A DNA stretch of 64,000 bases from Pseudomonas resinovorans NBRC 106553 (GTDB taxonomy: Bacteria; Pseudomonadota; Gammaproteobacteria; Pseudomonadales; Pseudomonadaceae): the NCBI RefSeq assembly GCF_000412695.1, contig NC_021499.1, positions 2,542,001 through 2,606,000 of the forward strand, read 5' to 3'. A program made the translations under genes and the position numbers. The notes under the pieces were generated by a model. That model did not search any database. It was not told the DNA's origin and was given only the letters and a program-made list of their open reading frames with translations. The number at the start of each line of letters is the position of its first letter. Position 1 is the stretch's first letter. Of the stretch, positions 48,694-56,345 are shown piece after piece.

Positions 48694-49209
48694 ATGGCGT
48701 CCAAAGCCTTTATCAAGGGGTTCCGTCACGAGCTGGCCAACCGTGCCTTCGCGTTCCTGGCCATCGAGCGTATGGCCGAGCGGTTTGCGGGGCATGAGCA
48801 CGGATTGTTCTGGAAGTCCTACCTGGACCTGGAGGTGTTCAATGGTCCGCGCTATGCACATGCCGCCAGGCGCTGGGGGCTGGGCACGGCGCCCGGACTG
48901 TTCACCCGGCTGAAAGCCTTGGCCGTGTCCTCGCTGCCCGCCAGGCTGCACGGGCCGTTGCTGAGGTTCATCTACCGCGAAACCCTGAAGTACCTCCAGT
49001 GGCTGAAAAAGCTGCGGCGCCAGGGGCCGGCGAATGCCAGGGGGTTCCTCGAGTACATGGTGGAGCAGGAGGAGGTGCAGCTTGAGATGATGCGGCTGGC
49101 CCTGGCGGGCCGCTATACCGAGATCGCGGGCTGCGCGGATGACTTCTTCCTTAAGTACGGCAGCTCGGTGCGGTTCTTCGATGGCGGCGCGGCGGACAGG
49201 CCTGGATGA
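48694..49209 (+). CDS. Helical protein of unknown function
   Basis: The start is the ATG at 48694, ten bases after GAGGT; a TTG four codons earlier is less likely. The 171-residue product is rich in predicted helix (GFRHELANRAFAFLAIERMAERFAGHEHGLFWKSYLDLEVF, MVEQEEVQLEMMRLALAGRYTEIAG). It has scattered His and Glu residues (HE, HEH) that could hold metal in a four-helix bundle. No family is recognised. It lies 69 bases after the quinone reductase gene. Confidence 0.65.
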   Translation: MASKAFIKGFRHELANRAFAFLAIERMAERFAGHEHGLFWKSYLDLEVFNGPRYAHAARRWGLGTAPGLFTRLKALAVSSLPARLHGPLLRFIYRETLKYLQWLKKLRRQGPANARGFLEYMVEQEEVQLEMMRLALAGRYTEIAGCADDFFLKYGSSVRFFDGGAADRPG

Positions 49210-49274
49210 TCGGGTGCGCCCCAGGCTGGCTGCGCGACTAGAATCCATGTCGATCCCAATCGTGGAGAACCAGG

Positions 49275-49754
49275 ATGACCAGCAAAAACACGATTTGCCT
49301 CTGGTATGACGACGCGGCGTTGGAGGCGGCGACCTTCTACGCGCAAACATTTCCGGACAGCTCGGTGGGCGCTATCTTCCGCGCGCCGGGCGACTATCCC
49401 TCGGGCAAGCAGGGCGATGTCCTGACGGTCGAGTTCACGGTGATGGGCATCCCGTGCCTGGGGCTCAACGGCGGGCCGGCGTTCAAGCACAACGAGGCCT
49501 TCTCGTTCCAGGTGGCCACCGACGACCAGGCCGAGACCGACCGCTTGTGGAACGCGATCGTCGGCAACGGTGGCCAGGAAAGCGCATGTGGCTGGTGCAA
49601 GGACAAGTGGGGCCTGTCGTGGCAGATCACGCCACGGGTGCTGACGGCCGCGATCGTTCATCCAGACCCGGCAGCGGCCAAGCGCGCCTTCGAGGCGATG
49701 ATGGGCATGCAGAAGATCGATATCGCGGCGATCGAGGCGGCGCTGAAGGGCTGA
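49275..49754 (+). CDS. VOC-superfamily protein, PhnB/3-demethylubiquinone methyltransferase-like
   Basis: The 159-residue protein has the short PhnB-like glyoxalase fold: ICLWYDDAALEAATFYAQTFPDSSVGAIFRAPGDYPSGKQGDVLTVEFTVMGIPCLGLNGGPAFKHNEAFSFQV and then ACGWCKDKWGLSWQITP. Despite the name of the Pfam model, no methyltransferase activity is expected. Members bind metal and small ligands, and the role of this one is unknown. It is monocistronic. Confidence 0.85.
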   Translation: MTSKNTICLWYDDAALEAATFYAQTFPDSSVGAIFRAPGDYPSGKQGDVLTVEFTVMGIPCLGLNGGPAFKHNEAFSFQVATDDQAETDRLWNAIVGNGGQESACGWCKDKWGLSWQITPRVLTAAIVHPDPAAAKRAFEAMMGMQKIDIAAIEAALKG

Positions 49755-49825
49755 CCGGCGCTCAGGGGCCTGTCCTGAGCGCGGAGGTTTCTGCATCGAA
49801 TGACCCAGGTGCCCCTTGCCCCGGC

Positions 49826-50860
49826 CTATGGGGCCTGGCGCTTGCGCTGCTGTTTCACCTTGTACATGGCGTGGTCCGCCAGCTTGATGGCGTCTTCCGC
49901 CGTCATGCTGTCCGGGGTCACCGCCACGACACCGACGCTCGCGCCCTTGTAGCTGAGGTCGTCGTGGCCGTGGCCCAAGGCATAGCGCCCGATCGTCGCC
50001 TGGGTCAGGCGAGCCTGCAGCAGGTCGGCGGCCTGTTGCATGCCGGCGGCCAGGTCCGCGTGCTCGGCCGGCGTGCCCAGGGCGAGCACGACGAATTCGT
50101 CGCCTCCGGTACGCCCGAGGATGTCGCTGGCCCGCAGGCCATGCTGCAGCTGGGCGGCCACGCCGCGCAGAAACTGGTCGCCGGCCTGGTGCCCGTAGGT
50201 GTCGTTGATGAGCTTGAAGCCATCCAGGTCGATGACCCCCACCAGCAGGTACTTGTGCTCCCGCTGGGCCAGGGCGAACAGGCGCGCGACGTCATTGAGG
50301 ATGGCACGACGGTTGGAGAGGCCGGTCAAGGCGTCGGTCAGGGCCAGCTTGGCCAGTTCGGCGTTGGCGCTCTGGAGTTGATCCACCAGTTGCTCCCGTT
50401 CAAGGGAGTAGCTCAGCAACCCCGACAGCAGCATCAGCAGGGGCTCCACGTCCGGTGTGCGTGCCACCTGGTCCGAGCTGGCGGCGCAGACCGTCCCCAG
50501 TACCCGTCCGTCCTGGGACCGGATGGGGGCGCTCACGTAGGTACGGATACCCAGGGCCGCGGCGGCCTCCGAGTCTCCCCAGCATTCGGCGACGTTGTCC
50601 GAGTACAGGCGGTTTTCGTCCAGCGCCCGCTTGCACAGCGTATCCGCCCAGGGCACCACCAGCCCTTCGGGGATCACCATCTCGCCGATGTTGCGGGCGA
50701 ACTCGACGCGCTGGACGCCTTCGTCGGTATCGATGGTGGTCAGGTAGGTCGATTCCATGCCGGTGACCTGGCTGAGCAGGGTCAGCAACGGCCGGGTGAG
50801 CTCCTCCAGCGTTCGGGCTTTGGGAACGGTTTCGCAGAGCAGGGAAATTATCGGGTCCAT
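49826..50860 (-). CDS. Diguanylate cyclase with N-terminal GAF domain
   Basis: The start is the ATG at 50860 (MDPIISLL). The 344-residue protein has a GAF-like sensor (about residues 10-160, with AFPVWADTLCKR-like PWADTLCKRALDENRLYSDNVAECWGDS) and a GGDEF domain. The active site TGGDEF is near residue 252, and an inhibitory RxxD site (RASD) sits exactly five residues before it. It should make cyclic di-GMP and be product-inhibited. There is no transmembrane segment, so the sensor reads a cytosolic signal. Confidence 0.9.
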   Translation of the reverse strand: MDPIISLLCETVPKARTLEELTRPLLTLLSQVTGMESTYLTTIDTDEGVQRVEFARNIGEMVIPEGLVVPWADTLCKRALDENRLYSDNVAECWGDSEAAAALGIRTYVSAPIRSQDGRVLGTVCAASSDQVARTPDVEPLLMLLSGLLSYSLEREQLVDQLQSANAELAKLALTDALTGLSNRRAILNDVARLFALAQREHKYLLVGVIDLDGFKLINDTYGHQAGDQFLRGVAAQLQHGLRASDILGRTGGDEFVVLALGTPAEHADLAAGMQQAADLLQARLTQATIGRYALGHGHDDLSYKGASVGVVAVTPDSMTAEDAIKLADHAMYKVKQQRKRQAP

Positions 50861-50971
50861 TGAGGCACTTCGGTGGCGAAGGGGTACCGGGATTTTTAGC
50901 CAATCGGCGGGGTGCTGAACAGGTGCAGGTTTCACCAGAGTGAATAAAACCCCGACGAAGCCAGGGTCGGG

Positions 50972-51640
50972 TCAGGTGATGTTCGCGGGGTCGAATCGCG
51001 CGGAGGTGTTCATCCGAACGTTTCGCAGGGCCGCCGTTTCCAGGTGCGTCGCGTACAGGTTCTCCGAGAAATAGCTGATCAGCAGGGTGCGACGGCGCGC
51101 GCCGATGACGTTCAGGCTGCCCGCATGCACCAGGTCGACGTCGAACACCAGGATGTCGCCGGCCGAACCTGACAACTGTTTGGCGCGGGACTCGTCGTTG
51201 AAGTCCACTGGCGGCTCCCCTGGCCCGGGGCGATGGCTGCCGGGGACGAGGCGTGTCGCGCCGTTCTCGGGGCCATAGTCATCGAGGTAGGCCAGGGCGT
51301 TGGCGATGTCGCCGGGCCGCTGGGCCGACAAATCACGGTGCAACCGCTGATGACCGCCACCGGCAAGCGGTTCGCGACCCTCCACCTGGGAAAGGAAGAA
51401 GCGTTCGCCCACCAACTCGCCCACCACGGCCAGCAGCGCCGGCAGACGACACAGCGCCTGAACCCTGGCATCGACATCCAGCAGCGAGTGGCGCCAGTCC
51501 TGGCCGCGCGGCACCGGCCATTGGTCCGACGGCTTGACGCCCGCATCGAACACGGCGCGAAGCTCATCCAGCCACTGGGTCGGGATCGCTCGGCGCAGCA
51601 GCACAAAGCCGTCTCGATGGAGTTGTTCGCGGTCTGTCAT
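50972..51640 (-). CDS. Phytanoyl-CoA dioxygenase (PhyH) family protein
   Basis: The start is the ATG at 51640 (MTDREQLHRDGFVLL). The 222-residue product has the double-stranded beta-helix of Fe(II)/2-oxoglutarate oxygenases: QRLHRDLSA (His-x-Asp), GATRLVPGSHRPG, a distal His in DLVHAGSLN, and an Arg in RRRTLLISYF for 2-oxoglutarate. The substrate is unknown. It lies between the GGDEF and LysE genes without clear operon links. Confidence 0.85.
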   Translation of the reverse strand: MTDREQLHRDGFVLLRRAIPTQWLDELRAVFDAGVKPSDQWPVPRGQDWRHSLLDVDARVQALCRLPALLAVVGELVGERFFLSQVEGREPLAGGGHQRLHRDLSAQRPGDIANALAYLDDYGPENGATRLVPGSHRPGPGEPPVDFNDESRAKQLSGSAGDILVFDVDLVHAGSLNVIGARRRTLLISYFSENLYATHLETAALRNVRMNTSARFDPANIT

Positions 51641-51669
51641 GCGAATCCTTGCGCTCTTGAAAGTCCGTG

Positions 51670-51725
51670 GCCCGGATGAAATCCGGGGAACGCTCAACCG
51701 CCGCTCCCGGATTCCATCCGGGCTA
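51670..51725. repeat. Paired CCCGGAT..ATCCGGG palindromes
   Basis: GCCCGGATGAAATCCGGG and CCCGGATTCCATCCGGGC are two hairpins in opposite orientation, together forming an imperfect inverted repeat that ends GGGCTAC. This is a common dispersed intergenic repeat of pseudomonads. It lies between the PhyH and LysE genes. Confidence 0.75.
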
Positions 51726-51736
51726 CGGGGCTGGGC

Positions 51737-52357
51737 TCAGCGTCGGCTCAGCGCCAGGCGGGCGGCGAACAGGACGAAGATCATGCCCGTGGTGCGGTCC
51801 AGCCACTTGATCACCGGTTCGCGGCGTAGCACATCGCCCAGCGCCCGGGTGGAGCCGATCAGGGCCAGGGACCAGATCAGGCTGAGCGCTACGTGGATGC
51901 CCACCAGGCCGAAGGTCCAGGCGACCAGCGATTGCGTCTGGGGGATGAACTGGGGCAGGAACGAGACGTAGAAGATGCCCACCTTGGGGTTGAGGACGTT
52001 GCCCAGCATGCCTTTGAGGAACCAGTTGGAACCCTGCTTGCGCCCGGTTTCGACGGGCGCGAGCGAGCTGCGCGGGCGCATCAGCATCTTCAGCCCGAGC
52101 CAGGCCAGGTAGGCGGCGCCGCAGTACTTCAGGAGGTTGTAGCCGAGTTCCGATACCGCCAGCAGGGCGCCCAGGCCAAAGGCCACGGCGGCACCCCAGA
52201 GCAGGCAGCCGGCGTTGATGCCCAGGGCGGCGCGCAAGGCCTGTTGGCGGCCTTCCACCGCCGCCGTTCGTAGTACCAAGGCGGTATCGAGGCCGGGCGT
52301 CAGCGTGAGCAGGATGGCGGCGAGGGTGAACGCGAGGAGGTTTTCCTGAAAGGGCAT
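51737..52357 (-). CDS. LysE/RhtB-family amino acid exporter
   Basis: The start is the ATG at 52357 (MPFQENLLAF). The 206-residue protein has six hydrophobic segments and the family opening LTPGLDTALVLRTAAVEGRQQALRAALGINAGCLLWG. GMLGNVLNPKVGIFYVSFLPQFI is the LysE signature. It exports amino acids or their analogues, driven by proton motive force. A TetR gene is 61 bases upstream on the same strand and may control it. Confidence 0.9.
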   Translation of the reverse strand: MPFQENLLAFTLAAILLTLTPGLDTALVLRTAAVEGRQQALRAALGINAGCLLWGAAVAFGLGALLAVSELGYNLLKYCGAAYLAWLGLKMLMRPRSSLAPVETGRKQGSNWFLKGMLGNVLNPKVGIFYVSFLPQFIPQTQSLVAWTFGLVGIHVALSLIWSLALIGSTRALGDVLRREPVIKWLDRTTGMIFVLFAARLALSRR

Positions 52358-52418
52358 GGGCGGCATCTGCAAGGCGGAGTCCAGGCACGCTAGCACATGC
52401 CCGGCCGGACAACGATGC

Positions 52419-53009
52419 TCAGCGCAGGCGCAATGCCCCGCGCAGCGTCCCGCGGATCATCCGCGTCATCAGCTCGCGTCCTTGTTCCGCCGGCAGTTTG
52501 CTGGCATCCATCCATCGCGGCAGCTGGTTGAGCAGGGAGACTACGCTGGCCACCGCGGCTTTGCCGCCGGCGTCCAGGGGCTCGCTGGCGAGTTTTTGCA
52601 GCGGCTCCAGCAGGGTGTCTTCGTAGGCCTGGCGCAAGGCCAGGGCCTGCTCCAGGCGCTCGCCGGAGAGGCAGCGGGCTTCCTGTTCGGCCAGGCGGAA
52701 GTGCAGCCCCATGTCGCCGTGCAGGTCGAGGTGGGCGTCGATCAGCGCGGCCAGGCGTTGTGTCGGCTCGGCGTTGTGGCGGGCGATCAGGGCGGCGTTG
52801 TGCAGCAGCTGTTCGTAGAGTTCCTCGATGAACTCGAACAGCAGCGCCTCTTTGCTTTCCACATGGTGGTAGATGGAGCCGGCCTTGATGCCCAGCTGCA
52901 TGGCCAGGTCGCGCATGCTCACCTGGCCATAGCCCTGCTCGGCGAACAGGGCCAGCGCCAGATGACGGTTTTCCAGGTAGCGGGAGCGGTGGACGGTGAC
53001 GCCGAGCAT
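52419..53009 (-). CDS. TetR/AcrR-family transcriptional regulator
   Basis: The ATG at 53009 (MLGVTVHRSRYLEN) has GAGG 8 bases before it and is preferred to the ATG 11 codons upstream. The 196-residue product has the TetR helix-turn-helix in ALFAEQGYGQVSMRDLAMQLGIKAGSIYHHVESKEALLFEFIEELYEQLL and a ligand domain. Its target is probably itself or the LysE exporter downstream. The ligand is unknown. Confidence 0.9.
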   Translation of the reverse strand: MLGVTVHRSRYLENRHLALALFAEQGYGQVSMRDLAMQLGIKAGSIYHHVESKEALLFEFIEELYEQLLHNAALIARHNAEPTQRLAALIDAHLDLHGDMGLHFRLAEQEARCLSGERLEQALALRQAYEDTLLEPLQKLASEPLDAGGKAAVASVVSLLNQLPRWMDASKLPAEQGRELMTRMIRGTLRGALRLR

Positions 53010-53148
53010 GACGGTGGCCTCGCGATAGGCATGCGCTGGCACTTTAGCCAGCGCGGCTAGTAGGGCCTATGTCGAAAGCGCTTGGCAAGCTTGGCGTTTT
53101 TTTCCATTGATCGGCCATCAAGGCCGGAGTGATGGAGGATGCCGTGTT

Positions 53149-53185
53149 CTGATATGAATTGATGTGTTGAAATAATTCATATCAG
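53149..53185. promoter_or_regulatory. Perfect 12-bp inverted repeat, probable operator of the Xre/RES toxin-antitoxin operon
   Basis: CTGATATGAATT (53149-53160) and AATTCATATCAG (53174-53185) are exact inverted copies separated by 13 bases, in an AT-rich patch 41 bases before the antitoxin start. Antitoxins of this type usually repress their own promoter through such a site. Confidence 0.65.
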
Positions 53186-53225
53186 TAGTAAGGTTGAGTC
53201 AGGTGTATTTCGTCCTGGAGAAACC

Positions 53226-53627
53226 ATGAGCATTCCCGCCAGCCATGCCAGCCCCGATCTGCAGAGCGGCGAAGCCGGCCGCGTTGCGCTGAAGTTCTTC
53301 TTCAACCTGATGGACAAGTGGGGCTGCAACAACGAACAGCAGCGCACTCTGCTGGGTTCGGTCGGCAACACCACCTACTACAGCTACAAGAAGCTGCCCA
53401 ACGTGCGCCTGCCCCACGACACCCTGGAGCGCATTTCCTACCTGATGGGCATCCACAAGTCCCTGCGCATCCTCTTCAGCAATCAGGAGGCGCGTGCCTA
53501 CGAGTGGGTGCACAAGCCCAACAGCGCCGCGCCCTTCAACGGCCGTAGCGCCCTGGAGTACATGCTCGGCGGCCAGGTGGTGGATGTGGCCGATGTGCGG
53601 CGTTACCTCGACGGAGTGCGCGGTTGA
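53226..53627 (+). CDS. Xre-like antitoxin with MbcA/ParS (DUF2384) domain
   Basis: The 133-residue protein has an N-terminal helical DNA-binding region (ALKFFFNLMDKWGCNNEQQRTLLGSV...LERISYLMGIHKSLRILF). The C-terminal MbcA/ParS toxin-binding domain (EWVHKPNSAAPFNGRSALEYMLGGQVVDVADVRRYLDGVRG) follows. It neutralises the RES toxin encoded directly downstream by capping its active site and probably represses the operon. The stop TGA overlaps the toxin ATG by one base. Confidence 0.9.
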   Translation: MSIPASHASPDLQSGEAGRVALKFFFNLMDKWGCNNEQQRTLLGSVGNTTYYSYKKLPNVRLPHDTLERISYLMGIHKSLRILFSNQEARAYEWVHKPNSAAPFNGRSALEYMLGGQVVDVADVRRYLDGVRG

Positions 53628-54313
53628 TGACCCAGGAACTGCTGGTGGAACGGATTCCGGAATGGAGCAAGGCCTATCGCCTGGTCAACAGCGCCTTCCC
53701 ACCCATCGCCGTGTTCGAGGACACCCTCGACCCCGAGGATCTGGAACTGGCCTACGCCCTCGAGGCCATGACCAACGAGCGCTTGCGCGACCAGGCCGGT
53801 GAAATCACCCGCGTCGCGCCGGGGGACCGCGTCAGCGGGGCCGGCGCCACGGTGGTCATGGCGGTGTTCACCCATATCGGCCGCGCCAGTCGCTTCACCG
53901 ATGGCAGCTTCGGCGTCTACTACTGCGCCAGCTCCCTGGACGCCGCCATCGCCGAAACCCGCTACCACCAGGAGCGTTTCTGGCGCGCGACCCAGGAGGA
54001 GAGCATCGAGATCACCCTGCGCGCCTACGTGAACAAGGTGGTCAGCCCGATGCTCGACGTCCGTGATCGCGCCGAACTGCACGACCCGGACCCGACGAGC
54101 TACGGCGCCAGCCAGGCCTTCGCCGGGTTGCACCGCAACGCCGGCAAGTGGGGCCTGCTGTACCGCAGCGTGCGCCTGCCGGGGCACGAGTGCGTGGCGG
54201 CGTTCCGCCCGCCGGCGGTAACCCTGCCGGTGCAGGGGCCGCACTTTCGCTACATCTGGGACGGCCGCGCCCAGCGCATCGATTGCGTGTTGAAAGTCAG
54301 CCAGGTGGGTTGA
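53627..54313 (+). CDS. RES-domain toxin (NAD+-degrading)
   Basis: The start is the ATG at 53627 (a TTG one codon earlier is possible). The 228-residue protein carries the RES residues in order: Arg in GRASRFTDGSFGVYYCASSLDAAIAETRYHQERF (R, Y, E), and a Ser/Gly region near YGASQAFAGLHRNAGKWGLLYRSVRLPGHECVAAFRP. RES toxins such as MbcT degrade NAD+ and stop growth. Together with the upstream Xre/MbcA protein this is a complete toxin-antitoxin pair. Confidence 0.9.
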   Translation: MTQELLVERIPEWSKAYRLVNSAFPPIAVFEDTLDPEDLELAYALEAMTNERLRDQAGEITRVAPGDRVSGAGATVVMAVFTHIGRASRFTDGSFGVYYCASSLDAAIAETRYHQERFWRATQEESIEITLRAYVNKVVSPMLDVRDRAELHDPDPTSYGASQAFAGLHRNAGKWGLLYRSVRLPGHECVAAFRPPAVTLPVQGPHFRYIWDGRAQRIDCVLKVSQVG

Positions 54314-54329
54314 GCACCAAACTCGGAGC

Positions 54330-55469
54330 CTAGCCGCCGCAGGTTTCCGCGACCAACCCATCCACCACCGCCACCAGCGCCTGCTGCCGAGGCAGGCCCG
54401 CTTGCAGGGCTTCGCGGTAGCGCAGCAACTGGCGGTCGGCGCTGCTGCCGTAGCGCAGCACATGCCGGCCCCGGACGAAGGCCTGGCTGTCGCCTTCGGC
54501 CTCGGCAAGTGCGCCGAAGCAGGCGTGGGCCCGGGCCAGCCAGGTGCCGGCGGAGAGGCTGGCTTCGCCCGAGGCGTCGAGGAACATGCCATGAATACCG
54601 AAGCGCATGGCGCGCCAGTGGTTTTCCTTCAGCACCAGGCGCTGTAGCGGGGTGTCCTGCGGGTCGCCGTCGTCCTGGGTCATGGCCCAGCTGACCAGGG
54701 CGCGGAACAGCGCCACCACGCACAGGGCGTCCTCCACCGAGGGGCAGGCATCGGCGGCCAGCAGCTCCAGGCTGGGGAAACGTGGCGAGGGCCGCACGCA
54801 CCAGGCGAGGTCGCCTTCCCGGCGTATCGAACCGGTGGCGAGCAACCACTGCAGATAGGCGGCGAAGGCCGGCTCGTCGGGGAAGTGCTCGGGCATGCCC
54901 CGGTGTGGCCACTGCCCAACGAGCGCCTGGCGATAGCTCATCAACCCGGTGGGGCGGCCGTTCCACAGCGGCGACGAACTGCTGAGGGCCATCAGCAGCG
55001 GCAGCCAGCCGAGCACCCGGTTCATCACCTGGATCCGGTCGATCTCCGGCGGCACCAGTACCTGCACGCGCATGCCGCAGACCAGGCTGCGGTGGGCGAT
55101 CATCCGCTGGTCCTCGAAGAGCGGCTGGTAGTGCGGGTCGTCCGAGGGCACCTGTACGTGCCAGTTGGCGAAGGGGTGGGAGCCGGCGCACAGGGGCGCC
55201 AACTGGTGCTCGGCGGCAAGGGCCGCAAGGCGGGTGCGTCGCTCCAGCAGCCAGGCGCGGGCTTCGGCGATTTCCAGCAGGCTGGGTTGCGCCATGTCCA
55301 GGCGCACCAGGCTCTGGAACAGGTCCTGGCTGAAGCCTTCGCGGAACGCGCCACGGGCTGCCTGGAGGAAGGCCTCGGGCAACTGCGCGGGGAGGTTGCC
55401 ACTGCGCTTGTCCACCAGGAAGAAGGTTTCCTCGACGCCGAAACCGGGTGCGAGTGGATCGTTGGGCAT
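54330..55469 (-). CDS. Glutamate-cysteine ligase type 2-like carboxylate-amine ligase (YbdK family)
   Basis: The 379-residue protein matches the length and start of YbdK/GCS2 proteins (FGVEETFFLVDKRSGNLPAQLPEAF). LRLDMAQPSLLEIAEARAWLLERR and RMIAHRSLVCGMRVQVLVPPEIDRIQVMNRVLGWLPLLMALSSSSPLWNGRPTGLMSYR are the conserved core, and RFGIHGMFLDASG follows. Members couple glutamate or another acid to an amine using ATP; the real substrates are unclear. It is monocistronic. Confidence 0.85.
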   Translation of the reverse strand: MPNDPLAPGFGVEETFFLVDKRSGNLPAQLPEAFLQAARGAFREGFSQDLFQSLVRLDMAQPSLLEIAEARAWLLERRTRLAALAAEHQLAPLCAGSHPFANWHVQVPSDDPHYQPLFEDQRMIAHRSLVCGMRVQVLVPPEIDRIQVMNRVLGWLPLLMALSSSSPLWNGRPTGLMSYRQALVGQWPHRGMPEHFPDEPAFAAYLQWLLATGSIRREGDLAWCVRPSPRFPSLELLAADACPSVEDALCVVALFRALVSWAMTQDDGDPQDTPLQRLVLKENHWRAMRFGIHGMFLDASGEASLSAGTWLARAHACFGALAEAEGDSQAFVRGRHVLRYGSSADRQLLRYREALQAGLPRQQALVAVVDGLVAETCGG

Positions 55470-55676
55470 GCGGGGCGCCTCGATCTTGCCTTACTGGCAA
55501 GTGATGTACCCGCTGGTCCATGTTTCAAGGACCGTTTGTCTGCAAGGGCTCTGCAACGGGGTTGTCATGCGGTCGGGCGATTCTTTCCGATGAATAGCCG
55601 CCGGATGACATGTACGTGGCGATTTTCCCTGCTAGGTTTTTCAGTCCGGCCACTCGATTGGTGGGGATGACTGAGA

Positions 55677-55898
55677 ATGAATAATTTGATGCTTCGCCAG
55701 GTTGAGGACACCTTGAACAAAATGAGCGTCAGCTTCCAGTTCGAGTGCTTGTGGGAGCCCGATGGCAGCTATTCCATCACGCTGCGCAACCAGCACCTGG
55801 CCATTCCGCGGACCAAGGTGGCCGGCATCAGCCAGCGCGAGCTGGGGGACCCGCAGCGCCTGGGCCTGGAACTGATGGACAGGCTCCTGGACGACTGA
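55677..55898 (+). CDS. Small conserved-type protein of unknown function
   Basis: The 73-residue protein MNNLMLRQVEDTLNKMSVSFQFECLWEPDGSYSITLRNQHLAIPRTKVAGISQRELGDPQRLGLELMDRLLDD has an alpha-beta pattern with no signal peptide. Its stop overlaps the next start by one base, so the two small genes are coupled. No family is recognised. GC3 content and codon use look like those of neighbouring real genes. Confidence 0.65.
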   Translation: MNNLMLRQVEDTLNKMSVSFQFECLWEPDGSYSITLRNQHLAIPRTKVAGISQRELGDPQRLGLELMDRLLDD

Positions 55899-56200
55899 TG
55901 AAGCGCACACCTGTGTCGCCGAAGCTGCAGGTCCTGCACCAGCCCTCCGGCAAGAACCCCAGGTCCCTCGAACGGGTCGGCGTGTACATGCTGATGGGCA
56001 TGTTCATGCTGGGTATCTACGGCCAGTATTCCGGCCACGGCTCGGGTGCCACGCCACCCCAAAGCAAGCCGGCGAGTACGCCGGTGTTCGAGTTCCAGCG
56101 CCTCAGCGCCAACCCCGCCGAACGCACGGCGTCGTCCGGCCAGCGGCCGCAGCAGGGCAGTCGGGCGGAGCAAGAGCGACCGGCGCGGGTGCAGTTGTAG
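55898..56200 (+). CDS. Small single-pass membrane protein of unknown function
   Basis: The start is the ATG at 55898, inside the stop of the preceding gene. The 100-residue product has a basic N-terminus (MKRTPVSPKLQVLHQPSGKNPRSLERVG), one hydrophobic helix (VYMLMGMFMLGIYGQYSG) and a low-complexity Ser/Pro/Gln tail. The topology suggests a tail in the periplasm. The function is not recognised. Confidence 0.6.
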   Translation: MKRTPVSPKLQVLHQPSGKNPRSLERVGVYMLMGMFMLGIYGQYSGHGSGATPPQSKPASTPVFEFQRLSANPAERTASSGQRPQQGSRAEQERPARVQL

Positions 56201-56232
56201 CGCTCGTTGAACCTTGCACGAAACCTGTACTT

Positions 56233-56314
56233 GTAGGATGGGTAGAGCAGAGCGAAACCCATCACTCCGAGCGTTGTACCCTGCATGGGTTTCGCTGCGC
56301 TCTACCCATCCTAC
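56233..56314. repeat. Complete GTAGGATGGGTAGAGC-type inverted repeat
   Basis: Two 30-base arms (56233-56262 and 56285-56314) are inverted copies with two mismatches, enclosing a 22-base loop. This dispersed palindrome type is frequent in Pseudomonas. It lies between the stops of convergent genes and could act as a bidirectional terminator. Confidence 0.8.
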
Positions 56315-56345
56315 CTAGCATCCAGAACTCACCAATCTCGCTCGG

